Source: Spirochaetota bacterium | GTDB taxonomy: Bacteria > Spirochaetota > B62-G9 | DNA length: 9,206 nucleotides | Direction of reading: 5' to 3' | NCBI GenBank assembly: GCA_026990615.1 | Contig: JALXDB010000022.1 | Location: 1-9,206, forward strand | In this document: positions 1 to 8,086 of the stretch, piece by piece | How the letters are laid out: each line of letters opens with the position of its first letter | Numbering within the stretch: position 1 is the first letter of the stretch | Translations under genes and position numbers: made by a program | Notes under the pieces: model-generated | The model's database searches: none | Seen by the model: only the letters and a program-made list of their open reading frames with translations | Told to the model about the DNA's origin: nothing

Positions 1-2
1 AA

Positions 3-1058
3 TCCGACAATCGGGTAAATAAACGAAAAACCGGTAACAGTAGCAGTATTTTAAAAGCCATATTCGCAGGCAGCCATGCTTCACCTAAAACAAGAAGTAA
101 AATATCTATTATTCTATTTACAATTCTTTTCACATTTGCTGTGCTGAGCGTTTTTGCACAGGAAAATCAGCAGGCAACTAAAGAAGTAAAAGGTGGCCCT
201 CAGGTATTAATTGATTTTTCAAATCTTGATAATACAGAGATTGATTTCTCAAAATTCCCGGGCGGAATGGCAGAAGGATTTAAAGAGATAAAAGTAGGAT
301 TGAATATAGAAAACTGGGCTGTAAAACTTGCACCTTCCTCTGCTTCACCTTTAAACAGGGTTTTATCTTTTTGTAAACCCGTTCAGAGTAAGAAGATGAA
401 CGGGACTGTTCTTGGTGCAAGAATTCATTTTCCGACTGCCCCGTTCAATTCCTGGGCTAAAATTGTTCCACCTTTTGAAATCCCCTTTTATGAGGATGCT
501 GAAGGAGATAAAGAAGGTGAGGGGACAAAATTTTTACACAAAGGTGTTTTAAGAAATGTAGGAACTATAAAGTCAATATCCGTGAGGGTTGTTGGAAGAA
601 ACTTCCCCCACGGGCTGTCGATTGCCTTGAAGGATGAAAAGGATAATGTTAGAGAGATGTTCCTTGGCTACCTTGATTTCGATGGCTGGAGAACATTGAC
701 CTGGAATAATCCCAATTATATCTCTGATGTAAAGCAGAGAGATCTCAGGAAGATTCCTCTCTATCCCGAAACAATGCCTTCGATAAAATTCTATGATTTT
801 ACAGTGTACAGAAGCGGCAGTCAGATCGGTGGGGACTTTGTAATCTATATTAAAGATGTACAGATGGTGTACGACCTTGCAATTCTTGAAATTGAGAGAG
901 ATATCAATGATGAGGCCGTATGGGGAATATTGAAGCAGAGAAGAGACGCAAAGAGAGCTGCTGAGATTAGAAGACTTGGTATCCTTCAGCTTCTGAGAAT
1001 GCAGGAGAAGATTAAGATGCAGCATGCTATAACAGGTGAAGGAGCTAAAAAACAGTAA
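3..1058 (+). CDS. flaA: Periplasmic flagellar filament outer-layer (sheath) protein FlaA, 5' end unresolved
   Basis: FlaA is a secreted sheath protein around the spirochaete periplasmic flagellum. The conserved block is clear: VGRNFPHGLS (bases 591-620), LGYLDFDGW...WNNPNYI (663-722) and GGDFVIYIKDVQMVYD (828-875), then a charged helical tail (DINDEAVWGILKQRRDAKRAAE). The N-terminus is a signal peptide: basic KTRSK (bases 87-101), a hydrophobic run (102-149), and likely cleavage after VFA before QENQQ (about base 159). The GTG at 141 lies inside that hydrophobic run, so it cannot be the true start of an exported protein. The frame stays open to base 3 with no ATG, GTG or TTG upstream of 141. 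Either the start lies left of the window, giving an odd extension of 30 or more residues, or the start is ATG 76 (GCAGG five bases upstream) and one A is missing from the run at 87-90. A strong terminator follows, and no downstream partner gene is seen. Family call is secure; the start is not. Confidence 0.9.
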   Translation, partial: SDNRVNKRKTGNSSSILKAIFAGSHASPKTRSKISIILFTILFTFAVLSVFAQENQQATKEVKGGPQVLIDFSNLDNTEIDFSKFPGGMAEGFKEIKVGLNIENWAVKLAPSSASPLNRVLSFCKPVQSKKMNGTVLGARIHFPTAPFNSWAKIVPPFEIPFYEDAEGDKEGEGTKFLHKGVLRNVGTIKSISVRVVGRNFPHGLSIALKDEKDNVREMFLGYLDFDGWRTLTWNNPNYISDVKQRDLRKIPLYPETMPSIKFYDFTVYRSGSQIGGDFVIYIKDVQMVYDLAILEIERDINDEAVWGILKQRRDAKRAAEIRRLGILQLLRMQEKIKMQHAITGEGAKKQ

Positions 1059-1097
1059 TTAGGTAGAATATATACTATAGGGCATGCAATATATCCA

Positions 1098-1129
1098 AAA
1101 AGCCCCTTCTCAAATAAGAAGGGGCTTTT
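1098..1129 (+). terminator. Rho-independent terminator after flaA
   Basis: A perfect 13-bp stem (1098-1110 with 1117-1129) carries a six-base loop (CAAATA). The stem has a GC-rich AGCCCC/GGGGCT core and ends in a T tract on the + strand. It lies 40 bases after the flaA stop and separates flaA from the tRNA genes. The A tract at its left end means it could also act on the - strand. Confidence 0.93.
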
Positions 1130-1161
1130 AAAATTTCATGCTGCTATATTTAATTTTTTTG

Positions 1162-1190
1162 TTTACGTGAAAAAAATTTATTATTAAATT
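1162..1190 (+). promoter_or_regulatory. Candidate sigma70-type promoter for the tRNA pair
   Basis: TTTACG (1162-1167) and TAAATT (1185-1190) are separated by 17 bases and each match four of six consensus positions. Transcription would start near 1197, just before tRNA-Phe at 1204. The surroundings are very AT-rich, so other -10-like words exist. This is a positional inference. Confidence 0.4.
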
Positions 1191-1203
1191 GAAACAGAAA
1201 GTT

Positions 1204-1276
<73 letters not shown>

Positions 1277-1285
1277 ATTTTTTTT

Positions 1286-1358
1286 GCCACCCTAGCTCAA
1301 CCGGTAGAGCAACGCATTCGTAATGCGTAGGTTATCGGTTCAAGTCCGATGGGTGGCT
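1286..1358 (+). tRNA. tRNA-Thr (anticodon CGT)
   Basis: Cloverleaf: acceptor GCCACCC (1286-1292) with GGGTGGC (1351-1357), discriminator T1358, D arm GCTC...GAGC, anticodon stem ACGCA/TGCGT with loop TTCGTAA (1317-1323, anticodon CGT at 1319-1321, decoding ACG), and T arm ATCGG-TTCAAGT-CCGAT. No encoded CCA. A run of six T (1358-1363) follows directly but has no separate hairpin, so where this transcript ends is unclear. Confidence 0.97.
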
Positions 1359-1448
1359 TTTTTAGTCTCAGGCCTGTTTTCTGTTTTCCTTTCTTTATCT
1401 ATTTTAATCTGTTAACAAATTCCCGGATAGCATGCTCGTATAAATAAT

Positions 1449-1467
1449 TATTACAATATTTGTAATA
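1449..1467. promoter_or_regulatory. Palindrome upstream of groEL, possible operator
   Basis: Two 8-base arms, TATTACAA (1449-1456) and TTGTAATA (1460-1467), surround a three-base centre. The spacing fits a dimeric repressor site. It lies about 95 bases before the groEL start, just upstream of a TATAAA word (1475-1480) that would put it over the -35 region. It is not the CIRCE element bound by HrcA. The arms loosely resemble Fur/PerR-type sites, but the binding protein cannot be named. Palindromes of only A/T and one C/G pair arise easily in AT-rich DNA. Confidence 0.4.
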
Positions 1468-1484
1468 TATGAAATATAAAAATC

Positions 1485-1513
1485 TTGATTTTAAAAAAAT
1501 TATTTATTATCTT
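1485..1513 (+). promoter_or_regulatory. Candidate groEL promoter
   Basis: TTGATT (1485-1490) is separated by 17 bases from TATCTT (1508-1513), each with four of six consensus matches, giving a leader of about 40 bases. A rival is TATAAA at 1475-1480 (five of six) with a poor -35 inside the palindrome at 1449-1467. The sequence does not decide between them. Confidence 0.35.
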
Positions 1514-1534
1514 TGCCAACGAGAAAAAATCTAA

Positions 1535-3181
<1,647 letters not shown>

Positions 3182-3211
3182 ATAAGATGAATATGTGCTT
3201 GGATATATCCT

Positions 3212-3241
3212 AAAAAAGAGGGGCAAAAGCCCCTCTTTTTT
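3212..3241 (+). terminator. Rho-independent terminator after groEL
   Basis: A 13-bp stem (3212-3224 with 3229-3241) with a GAGGGGC/GCCCCTC core, an AAAA loop and a seven-T tract, 30 bases after the groEL stop. The A tract on the left would let it work in both directions. Confidence 0.95.
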
Positions 3242-3243
3242 TA

Positions 3244-3563
3244 TTGGCAGGTTCATTCTTTCAGTTTAAAAGCCATTATTATTAAAACGAAATACGGTTT
3301 TTATGATTTACACGCCATTTTTATAGTATCGAAAACATAACTTTATGGATTTTTTGAATCAAAACCAGAAACTCGACATTGATTCTTATAAAAAATTGCT
3401 GCGGGAGGAACCAATATTTTTACATTTCTGATGAGTATTAAACAACACCTTAATTAATTGTTGGCCTTTATTTGTTTAAATTACCGGTCTATCCAATTAG
3501 CTCCGGTATATTTTTAGAAGCTGTTTTATAATTTGAAACGGTTATAAACAGGGGCAAATAAAA
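3244..3563. other. Gene-poor spacer between groEL and the fapA locus
   Basis: No convincing gene on either strand. The only intact frame with an ATG is 28 codons (3345-3431, MDFLNQNQKLDIDSYKKLLR then a hydrophobic end); it lacks a ribosome-binding site and resembles nothing I recognise. A weak inverted repeat, TACCGG (3482-3487) and CCGGTA (3503-3508), is followed by a T-rich stretch, too weak to call a terminator. Confidence 0.6.
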
Positions 3564-3592
3564 TTGTATTCTGTATTTTGATGTATTAAAAT
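3564..3592 (+). promoter_or_regulatory. Probable promoter of the fapA locus
   Basis: TTGTAT (3564-3569, four of six) is separated by exactly 17 bases from TAAAAT (3587-3592, five of six). Transcription would start near 3599, about 27 bases before the ATG at 3626. This is the best-formed promoter in the window. It looks like a housekeeping sigma site, not a sigma28 or sigma54 flagellar promoter. Confidence 0.55.
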
Positions 3593-3625
3593 ATTTATTA
3601 AAGAAAATTAAATTGAGATGATCAT

Positions 3626-4273
3626 ATGGATAAGAAAAAAGATTCAAAGAGGATAGAGAATTTAAAGTACCAGGCGGATGATATTTTAAAAAGGCTGGAT
3701 GTTTCCGATATAGAGACCGCAGGAGTTACAAATGAATTAAAGGAAAAGATCGAAAAAAGTAAACCGGAAGAACTTGAAAATTTGGAAAAACAGCTTGGAA
3801 TTGATGCAGGAAAAAGAGTCGAAGAGTTAATTGAGGAGATCGGTTCTTCAGGGGGGGAGGAAATACCATATGCGGTTCAATCGGTTTCTGTAGAAGGAGA
3901 GGGAGAAGAGGGCGGCGATGATGAGCAGGGTGAGGAGAGCGTGGACGGTTCTTTCTCAATAGAGGTATCGGAGGATAAGATGAGTGCAACCATCACTCTT
4001 ATACCTTCCAGGGGGAAAGGAGCTCCTCTTAATTTTTTAAAGGTTAAAAAAGCCATTGAACAGAGAGGAATCGTTTATGGTGTGAATTACGATCTTCTTC
4101 AAAAACTGGTTGAGAGTGTGGAGAAGAATAAAGAGGCAAAGGAGGGGGTTATATTTGCGCAGGGAACTCCACCTGAAGAAGGTGAGGACGGTAAAATTGA
4201 GTTTCATTTCAGTGAAACCGATGACATCTTTGATGTCAAAGATGAAGAAAAAGATGATGAAATGGTGGGTTAG
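3626..4273 (+). CDS. FapA-related protein carrying the first half of a FapA N-terminal domain
   Basis: A 215-residue soluble protein in three parts. Residues 1-75 are charged and helical, probably coiled coil. Residues 76-107 form a Gly/Glu/Asp-rich linker (GEGEEGGDDEQGEESVDG). Residues 108-196 match the start of the FapA N-terminal domain: MSATITLIPSRGKG, then FLKVKKAIEQRGIVYGVNYD, then GVIFAQGTPPEEGEDGKIEF. This lines up closely with residues 140-216 of the next gene (MKAFLSVVPPVGGG; IIEACKQKGITFGLKED; DVLIAEGEEPIDGEDGRVEF). The rest of this domain copy is encoded by the neighbour instead. The protein ends in an acidic tail (DDIFDVKDEEKDDE). An in-frame stop at 3614 excludes an upstream start; the site GAG (3615-3617) is weak. 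The neighbour starts two bases after the stop, so the two are surely co-translated. Family membership is well supported; an independent role is inference. Confidence 0.82.
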   Translation: MDKKKDSKRIENLKYQADDILKRLDVSDIETAGVTNELKEKIEKSKPEELENLEKQLGIDAGKRVEELIEEIGSSGGEEIPYAVQSVSVEGEGEEGGDDEQGEESVDGSFSIEVSEDKMSATITLIPSRGKGAPLNFLKVKKAIEQRGIVYGVNYDLLQKLVESVEKNKEAKEGVIFAQGTPPEEGEDGKIEFHFSETDDIFDVKDEEKDDEMVG

Positions 4274-4278
4274 ATATG
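4264..4278 (+). promoter_or_regulatory. Ribosome-binding site and stop/start junction coupling the two fap genes
   Basis: GGTGGG (4264-4269) lies in the last codons of the upstream gene, followed by its TAG (4271-4273), two bases, and ATG 4276. The GG-rich site is six bases from the ATG, so a terminating ribosome could re-initiate. The downstream frame is closed by TGA at 4258-4260, and no slippery heptamer lies between, which argues against a frameshift fusion. Confidence 0.6.
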
Positions 4279-6060
4279 GCTAAACTGTTTAAAAGCCTTA
4301 TGAAAAAAAAGAAAGAGGATAAACCATCCAGCAGGGTTGGTGTTAAAAAACAGCTCCCGGAAAAGAAGTCCAACGAAAATAAGGTTGAAGTAAAGGACGA
4401 GAGAGAATTAGTTAAAAAGGGGTATGCCAAAAAGGGTGATCTGATAGCAACAGTTACGCCAGCTAAACTAGGCAAAGAGGGAAAGAATATATTTGGAGAA
4501 TCTATACCCGCCCCGGAAGTTTATCAACCCAAGCTGGTACCTGGGCGTAATGTCAGAGTCGAACAGGGCAACAGGTATATAATGGATGTGGATGGAATAG
4601 TTGAGGTATTAAAAGATAACAAGGATGTTTACTATATCAGGGGTAAACTTTACAGGCACGGCAAGTACAAAATCGTTGTATCTGATGATGAAATGAAGGC
4701 ATTTCTATCTGTTGTTCCTCCGGTAGGAGGGGGAAGGGAATTGAACGCCGATGAAATAATAGAAGCATGTAAGCAGAAAGGAATAACATTCGGATTAAAG
4801 GAAGATGTAATCAGGGAAACTGTTCGGAAGGCTCAGGAGGAAGTAACTGCTATAAACGATGTTTTAATTGCCGAAGGTGAAGAGCCAATTGATGGGGAAG
4901 ATGGAAGGGTAGAGTTTAAAGTTAGACTTGCATCCGGCAACAAGTTTAAGGTTCTGGAGAACGGTAAGGTTGATTATAAAGAACAGGACCTGATAACTGT
5001 TGTTGATGAAGGGGAGCTTATAGCGGTTGTAGTAAAGCCCAAAGAGGGTCAGAAGGATGGTCATACGGTGTTGGGCGAGGTGATAGAAGCGAAGCCCGGC
5101 GAAGAGGCGAATCTCGAGATTGGCAATAATATTCGTGTTGAGGATAAGGGAGAAGAGATATATTACTATGCCTCTATAAGCGGACAGCTTATCAATAATA
5201 AAAATACTATCTCTGTGGAGCCAATTTATGTAGTTGAAGGGGATGTTGGGCCGAAAACCGGTAATATAAAGTTTAAGGGGGCTGTGCTTGTTAAGGGTAA
5301 TGTCAATGACGGTTACACAGTTCTGGCAACGGAGGATATTACCATACAGGGTAATGTTGGAAGTGCGATTGTTAAGTCAAACGGGAAGATTACTGTAAAT
5401 AATGGATTTGTTGGTAAGGGAAAGGGGTTCATCTATTCGGAGAAGGATGTTGAAATAAAGTTTGCGGAAAATGCAACTGTTAAAGCAGGTGGAAATATCC
5501 ACATTGCGAGGGCAGCTCTTAACTGCAGGTTAACTGCGGGCGAAAGGATAATCTCTGTAAAGGAGAAAGGACAGGTAATTGGAGGAACTATTAAGGCTAC
5601 AAAGGGAATTGAGGTCAAGGTTCTCGGAAATGAACTTGAACATAAGATGGATGTTTTTGTTGGTATGGATTTTATAACCGAAGATAGATTGCATGAGGTC
5701 AGAAATAAGTTGAACAAGTACATCAAAAATCTCCAAAAGGTAGATCTCGTTATAGCTAAAATTAAGAAAGTTAATGAAAATATCGATGAACTACCCGATA
5801 ATCTTAAGAATGTTTACAATGATGCGAGGAAAAAAAGGACACTGATAATGGTGGCAATAGAAAATTTAAGGAAAAAGGAACAGGAGTATACTCAGATAAT
5901 TTCACAACCGGAAGATGCGGAAGTTATCGTCCACGATACTGTTTTCCCCGGAGTGAAGATATTTTTTGGAGATAAGATGTATGAGGTTGATGGGAAAAAG
6001 GCTCATGTGAAAATTGTATTTGATAAGGACATGCAAAAAGTGAGGGTTATTCCTCTTTAA
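4276..6060 (+). CDS. fapA: FapA / DUF342 family flagellar assembly protein
   Basis: A 594-residue soluble protein of the FapA (formerly DUF342) family; in polar flagellates FapA acts with FlhF in placing the flagellum. Residues 1-42 are a basic low-complexity head (KSLMKKKKEDK). Residues 43-135 (KGDLIATVTPAKLGKEGKN; NVRVEQGNRYIMDVDGIVEV) match the second half of a FapA N-terminal domain whose first half is in the gene before. Residues 139-325 are a full second copy, with GELIAVVVKPKEGQKDG and NNIRVEDKGEEIYYYASISG. Residues 326-455 show the repeating Gly/Val pattern of the family's beta-helix (GNIKFKGAVLVKGNV; GNVGSAIVKSNGKI; VKAGGNIHIARA). Residues 468-543 look coiled coil, and 545-594 form a beta-rich tail. 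Its end overlaps the convergent repressor gene by 14 bases. M9 (base 4300) is an alternative start, less likely because the ribosome site suits 4276. Flagellar function here is inferred from the family and the spirochaete context. Confidence 0.88.
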   Translation: MAKLFKSLMKKKKEDKPSSRVGVKKQLPEKKSNENKVEVKDERELVKKGYAKKGDLIATVTPAKLGKEGKNIFGESIPAPEVYQPKLVPGRNVRVEQGNRYIMDVDGIVEVLKDNKDVYYIRGKLYRHGKYKIVVSDDEMKAFLSVVPPVGGGRELNADEIIEACKQKGITFGLKEDVIRETVRKAQEEVTAINDVLIAEGEEPIDGEDGRVEFKVRLASGNKFKVLENGKVDYKEQDLITVVDEGELIAVVVKPKEGQKDGHTVLGEVIEAKPGEEANLEIGNNIRVEDKGEEIYYYASISGQLINNKNTISVEPIYVVEGDVGPKTGNIKFKGAVLVKGNVNDGYTVLATEDITIQGNVGSAIVKSNGKITVNNGFVGKGKGFIYSEKDVEIKFAENATVKAGGNIHIARAALNCRLTAGERIISVKEKGQVIGGTIKATKGIEVKVLGNELEHKMDVFVGMDFITEDRLHEVRNKLNKYIKNLQKVDLVIAKIKKVNENIDELPDNLKNVYNDARKKRTLIMVAIENLRKKEQEYTQIISQPEDAEVIVHDTVFPGVKIFFGDKMYEVDGKKAHVKIVFDKDMQKVRVIPL

Positions 6061-6068
6061 CACCCTCA
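6035..6068 (-). terminator. Terminator of the ABC/GntR operon, overlapping the end of fapA
   Basis: Read on the - strand, TGAGGGT (6068-6062) pairs with ACCCTCA (6047-6041) around a 14-base loop that itself contains GTTA/TAAC. Then comes one C and a run of five T (6039-6035), which is the intrinsic-terminator pattern. On the + strand the hairpin is followed only by a displaced TTTTT (6076-6080), so it may stop fapA transcripts weakly. The left arm and T run lie inside fapA codons and the loop holds both stop codons. Confidence 0.6.
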
Positions 6069-6409
6069 TAGATCCTTTTTATTTCATCAATTGAGATACA
6101 GAGAAGTTCCATTTCTTTAAATATCTCTGGCAGTTTCTCTTTAATAAACTCTCTTTTTCTTATTTTTAAAGCGGTTTCTCTCGCACCTGATTTAATAAAA
6201 TATCCTATCCCCCTCTTATTCTGGAGTATTCCGTTATCCTGGAGGTAATTGTAGCTTCTTACCACGGTATTTGGATTAACCTCCATCTCGGTTGCCGTCT
6301 CTCTGATAGATGGTATTCTTTGATTCTCTTTCCATACCCCTTTTATGATTCTTTCCATAATAATATCCGCAATCTGGAGGTAGATGGACTTTCTATCCTT
6401 GAATACCAT
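6047..6409 (-). CDS. GntR-family transcriptional repressor, YtrA subfamily
   Basis: A 120-residue DNA-binding regulator. The winged helix is complete: YLQIADIIMERIIKGVWKEN (10-29), RIPSIRETATEM (31-42), recognition helix NPNTVVRSYNYLQ (45-57) and wing GILQNKRGIGYFI (60-72). Only about 45 charged helical residues follow, the short tail typical of YtrA-type members, which lack the large effector domain of FadR or HutC types. Its start overlaps the end of the membrane-partner gene by 17 bases, with GAGG (6416-6419) six bases upstream, so it is translated with the operon it probably controls. YtrA-type repressors usually sit with ABC transporter genes; in Bacillus subtilis ytrA comes first, whereas here the regulator is last. 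The likely target is the repeat at 8087-8112. The inducer is unknown; cell-envelope antibiotics induce some relatives. Confidence 0.9.
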   Translation of the reverse strand: MVFKDRKSIYLQIADIIMERIIKGVWKENQRIPSIRETATEMEVNPNTVVRSYNYLQDNGILQNKRGIGYFIKSGARETALKIRKREFIKEKLPEIFKEMELLCISIDEIKRIYEGVKEE

Positions 6410-7214
6410 TGCTTGCCTCGTTGTGTCTGACCTTCAGGTAAGTTAAAACCCAGAACAGAGGAGCCATTATGAAGAAATAAAAGATCTTCAAAAATGTTCT
6501 TAGAATCTCAAAGAACTTTTCAATTTTAATAGAGCTAAAATTCATATTGAAAGATTTGTACCCATTGTTCCAGCCATAAAACTGATAAAAGTTGTGAAAA
6601 CCTCCTGTCCAGTGCCCGGTGCCCATCACCTGTTTCATCAGAATAACAGCTACGATGAATAAAAATCCTGCAAAGACCATTAATGAAAGACCCATCTTGA
6701 TTAACTGGTGTTTTTTGAATAGAGCAGCCCCGTATAAAAACATCGATTGTATCAATATATAATGTCCTATTCTTTTCCAGATAACGATGTTAAAAGGGCT
6801 CAGTGGATTGTTTCTGTATCCGAGTGTAAAGTTATTTATAACTTCCGATAAAATGGACACAGCGGAATAAAGAATAAGCAGAAAGACTGGCCATATTACA
6901 GCCGAGATTATGAATCTTGATAGAAATTTTTCAAGATCTGAAGCAGGTGTCATATACCAGAAATGATTTTTTTTCAAAGAGTGCATTTCGGTAAATATTT
7001 TGCTGGTAATTATTATACCAATTGTATAGAGAAGAAATGTATAAAATGAAAGGTGAAAATCCGGGTTGTTCCTGTTTAGGGCTCCCATAAAGGATGCAAT
7101 TATTATAAGAAGCCCTATTGTTACAGGGGTTATTGCTAAAAACTTCTTTTCTATGAATAGATCTTTTCTGACAAGAAGTAATAGTCTTTTTGTACTTAAG
7201 TATCTTTTAATCAT
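6393..7214 (-). CDS. ABC transporter membrane subunit, six predicted helices
   Basis: A 273-residue integral membrane protein that most likely pairs with the ATPase encoded just upstream. Hydrophobic segments fall near residues 25-46, 57-75, 101-123, 149-166, 173-193 and 241-260. The basic N-terminus (MIKRYLSTKR) and the KK/RH loops place both ends in the cytoplasm. The loop at 76-100 (EMHSLKKNHFWYMTP) is cytoplasmic and could contact the ATPase. The large loop between helices 5 and 6 should face outward and is rich in aromatics and glycine (HWTGGFHNFYQFYGWNNGY, 201-219). GGAGG (minus strand, 7229-7225) lies ten bases before the start, and the ATPase stop is two bases upstream. No family name can be given from sequence alone; the role rests on operon context and topology. 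It could export, or relieve the cell of, a membrane-active compound. Confidence 0.8.
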   Translation of the reverse strand: MIKRYLSTKRLLLLVRKDLFIEKKFLAITPVTIGLLIIIASFMGALNRNNPDFHLSFYTFLLYTIGIIITSKIFTEMHSLKKNHFWYMTPASDLEKFLSRFIISAVIWPVFLLILYSAVSILSEVINNFTLGYRNNPLSPFNIVIWKRIGHYILIQSMFLYGAALFKKHQLIKMGLSLMVFAGFLFIVAVILMKQVMGTGHWTGGFHNFYQFYGWNNGYKSFNMNFSSIKIEKFFEILRTFLKIFYFFIMAPLFWVLTYLKVRHNEASNGIQG

Positions 7215-7216
7215 TT

Positions 7217-8068
7217 TTAATATGCCTCCGAGTATTCTCTTGAGTTGAACATCTCCCTGATTTTATCTTTCTTTGCCAGAACCATATTGAAAAATATCTC
7301 AATGTCAAGGTTCAGCTCAGGACCCGGCTTTTCATAAACAATTGCGTATCCACCGGGGACCTTTTCTTTGTAGATAACATTTTCTGAGTCAACGACTTCC
7401 TGTGTTATTTCTATTGAGATTTTTGATGTTATATTTTCAATGCTTTCGTTTAGTATTATCCTGCCATCATCAATAATAATTATTGGATCGATCAAATGCT
7501 CCATATCCCTAACCTGATGGGTCGATATTAAGATTAACCTGTTTTCTGTTGTTATACTCGAGATTAATCTTCTGAACTGGGTTTTTGAAGGTATATCAAG
7601 ACCGTTTGTGGGTTCATCGAGAAGAATAATGTTGCAGTTGGTTGCCATGCCGAAGGCGATGAGGAACTTCTTTTTCTGCCCGTAGGACATGGTTGACAGG
7701 GAACTATCCCTTTTTAATTCGAAAGATATGAGGTAGTTTTCAAAATCTTCAATGTTAAAGCGGGGATAGAATGGTGAAAAAAGCTTCATGTATCTCTCCG
7801 GGGTTAAATCGGGAAGAAAGAAATCTTCAGGGAGAAAGTAAATATCTGAAAGCATTTCCGGTTCACGCTTTTTGGATTCTATTTCATTTACCGTACAGTT
7901 GCCCTTTTTTGGGAAAAGCTGACCGGATATTATTTTAAGGAGTGTAGTTTTTCCTGCACCGTTTTTGCCAAGAAGGCCGTATATGTTTCCAGGGGTTAAT
8001 CTGAGGTTGAGATTGTTGAACAGGAGTTTGCTGGTATAGCTGAAGAATAGATTATTAATTTTTACCAT
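7217..8068 (-). CDS. ABC transporter ATP-binding protein (YtrB/BcrA-like export type)
   Basis: A 283-residue cytoplasmic ATPase. Walker A is GKNGAGKTT (34-42), the signature is MSYGQ (127-131, for LSGGQ), Walker B with the catalytic glutamate is IILLDE (147-152), the D-loop NGLD follows, and the switch histidine is H184 (ISTHQ). The Q-loop position reads LPEDF (79-83), with E instead of Q, a change common in this subfamily. All catalytic residues are present, so it should be active. Residues 210-283 are an extra C-terminal part (IEITQEVVDSENVIYKEKV) that may contact its partner or a regulator. First gene of the operon; TGGAG (minus strand, 8079-8075) lies about seven bases before the ATG. The pairing with a small GntR repressor and one six-helix subunit resembles ytr-type or bacitracin-type loci, but the substrate is unknown. 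Confidence 0.92.
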   Translation of the reverse strand: MVKINNLFFSYTSKLLFNNLNLRLTPGNIYGLLGKNGAGKTTLLKIISGQLFPKKGNCTVNEIESKKREPEMLSDIYFLPEDFFLPDLTPERYMKLFSPFYPRFNIEDFENYLISFELKRDSSLSTMSYGQKKKFLIAFGMATNCNIILLDEPTNGLDIPSKTQFRRLISSITTENRLILISTHQVRDMEHLIDPIIIIDDGRIILNESIENITSKISIEITQEVVDSENVIYKEKVPGGYAIVYEKPGPELNLDIEIFFNMVLAKKDKIREMFNSREYSEAY

Positions 8069-8086
8069 TATTAATCTCCATATTTA

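Noticed and set aside
573..1025. A 150-codon open frame on the - strand across flaA
   Set aside because: Antisense to strongly conserved flaA sequence; composition is not protein-like and there is no ribosome site.
141..1058. flaA starting at GTG 141
   Set aside because: This start falls inside the hydrophobic core of the signal peptide and leaves too little of it for export.
3345..3431. 28-codon ATG frame after groEL
   Set aside because: No ribosome-binding site, no recognisable similarity, and short enough to occur by chance.
3482..3515. TACCGG/CCGGTA hairpin before the fapA promoter as a terminator
   Set aside because: Only a 6-bp stem with a 15-base loop and a T stretch broken by A; too weak to call.
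4250..4280. Programmed frameshift joining the two fap genes
   Set aside because: The downstream frame is closed at 4258-4260 and the 15 bases before the TAG hold no slippery sequence; re-initiation is the simpler reading.
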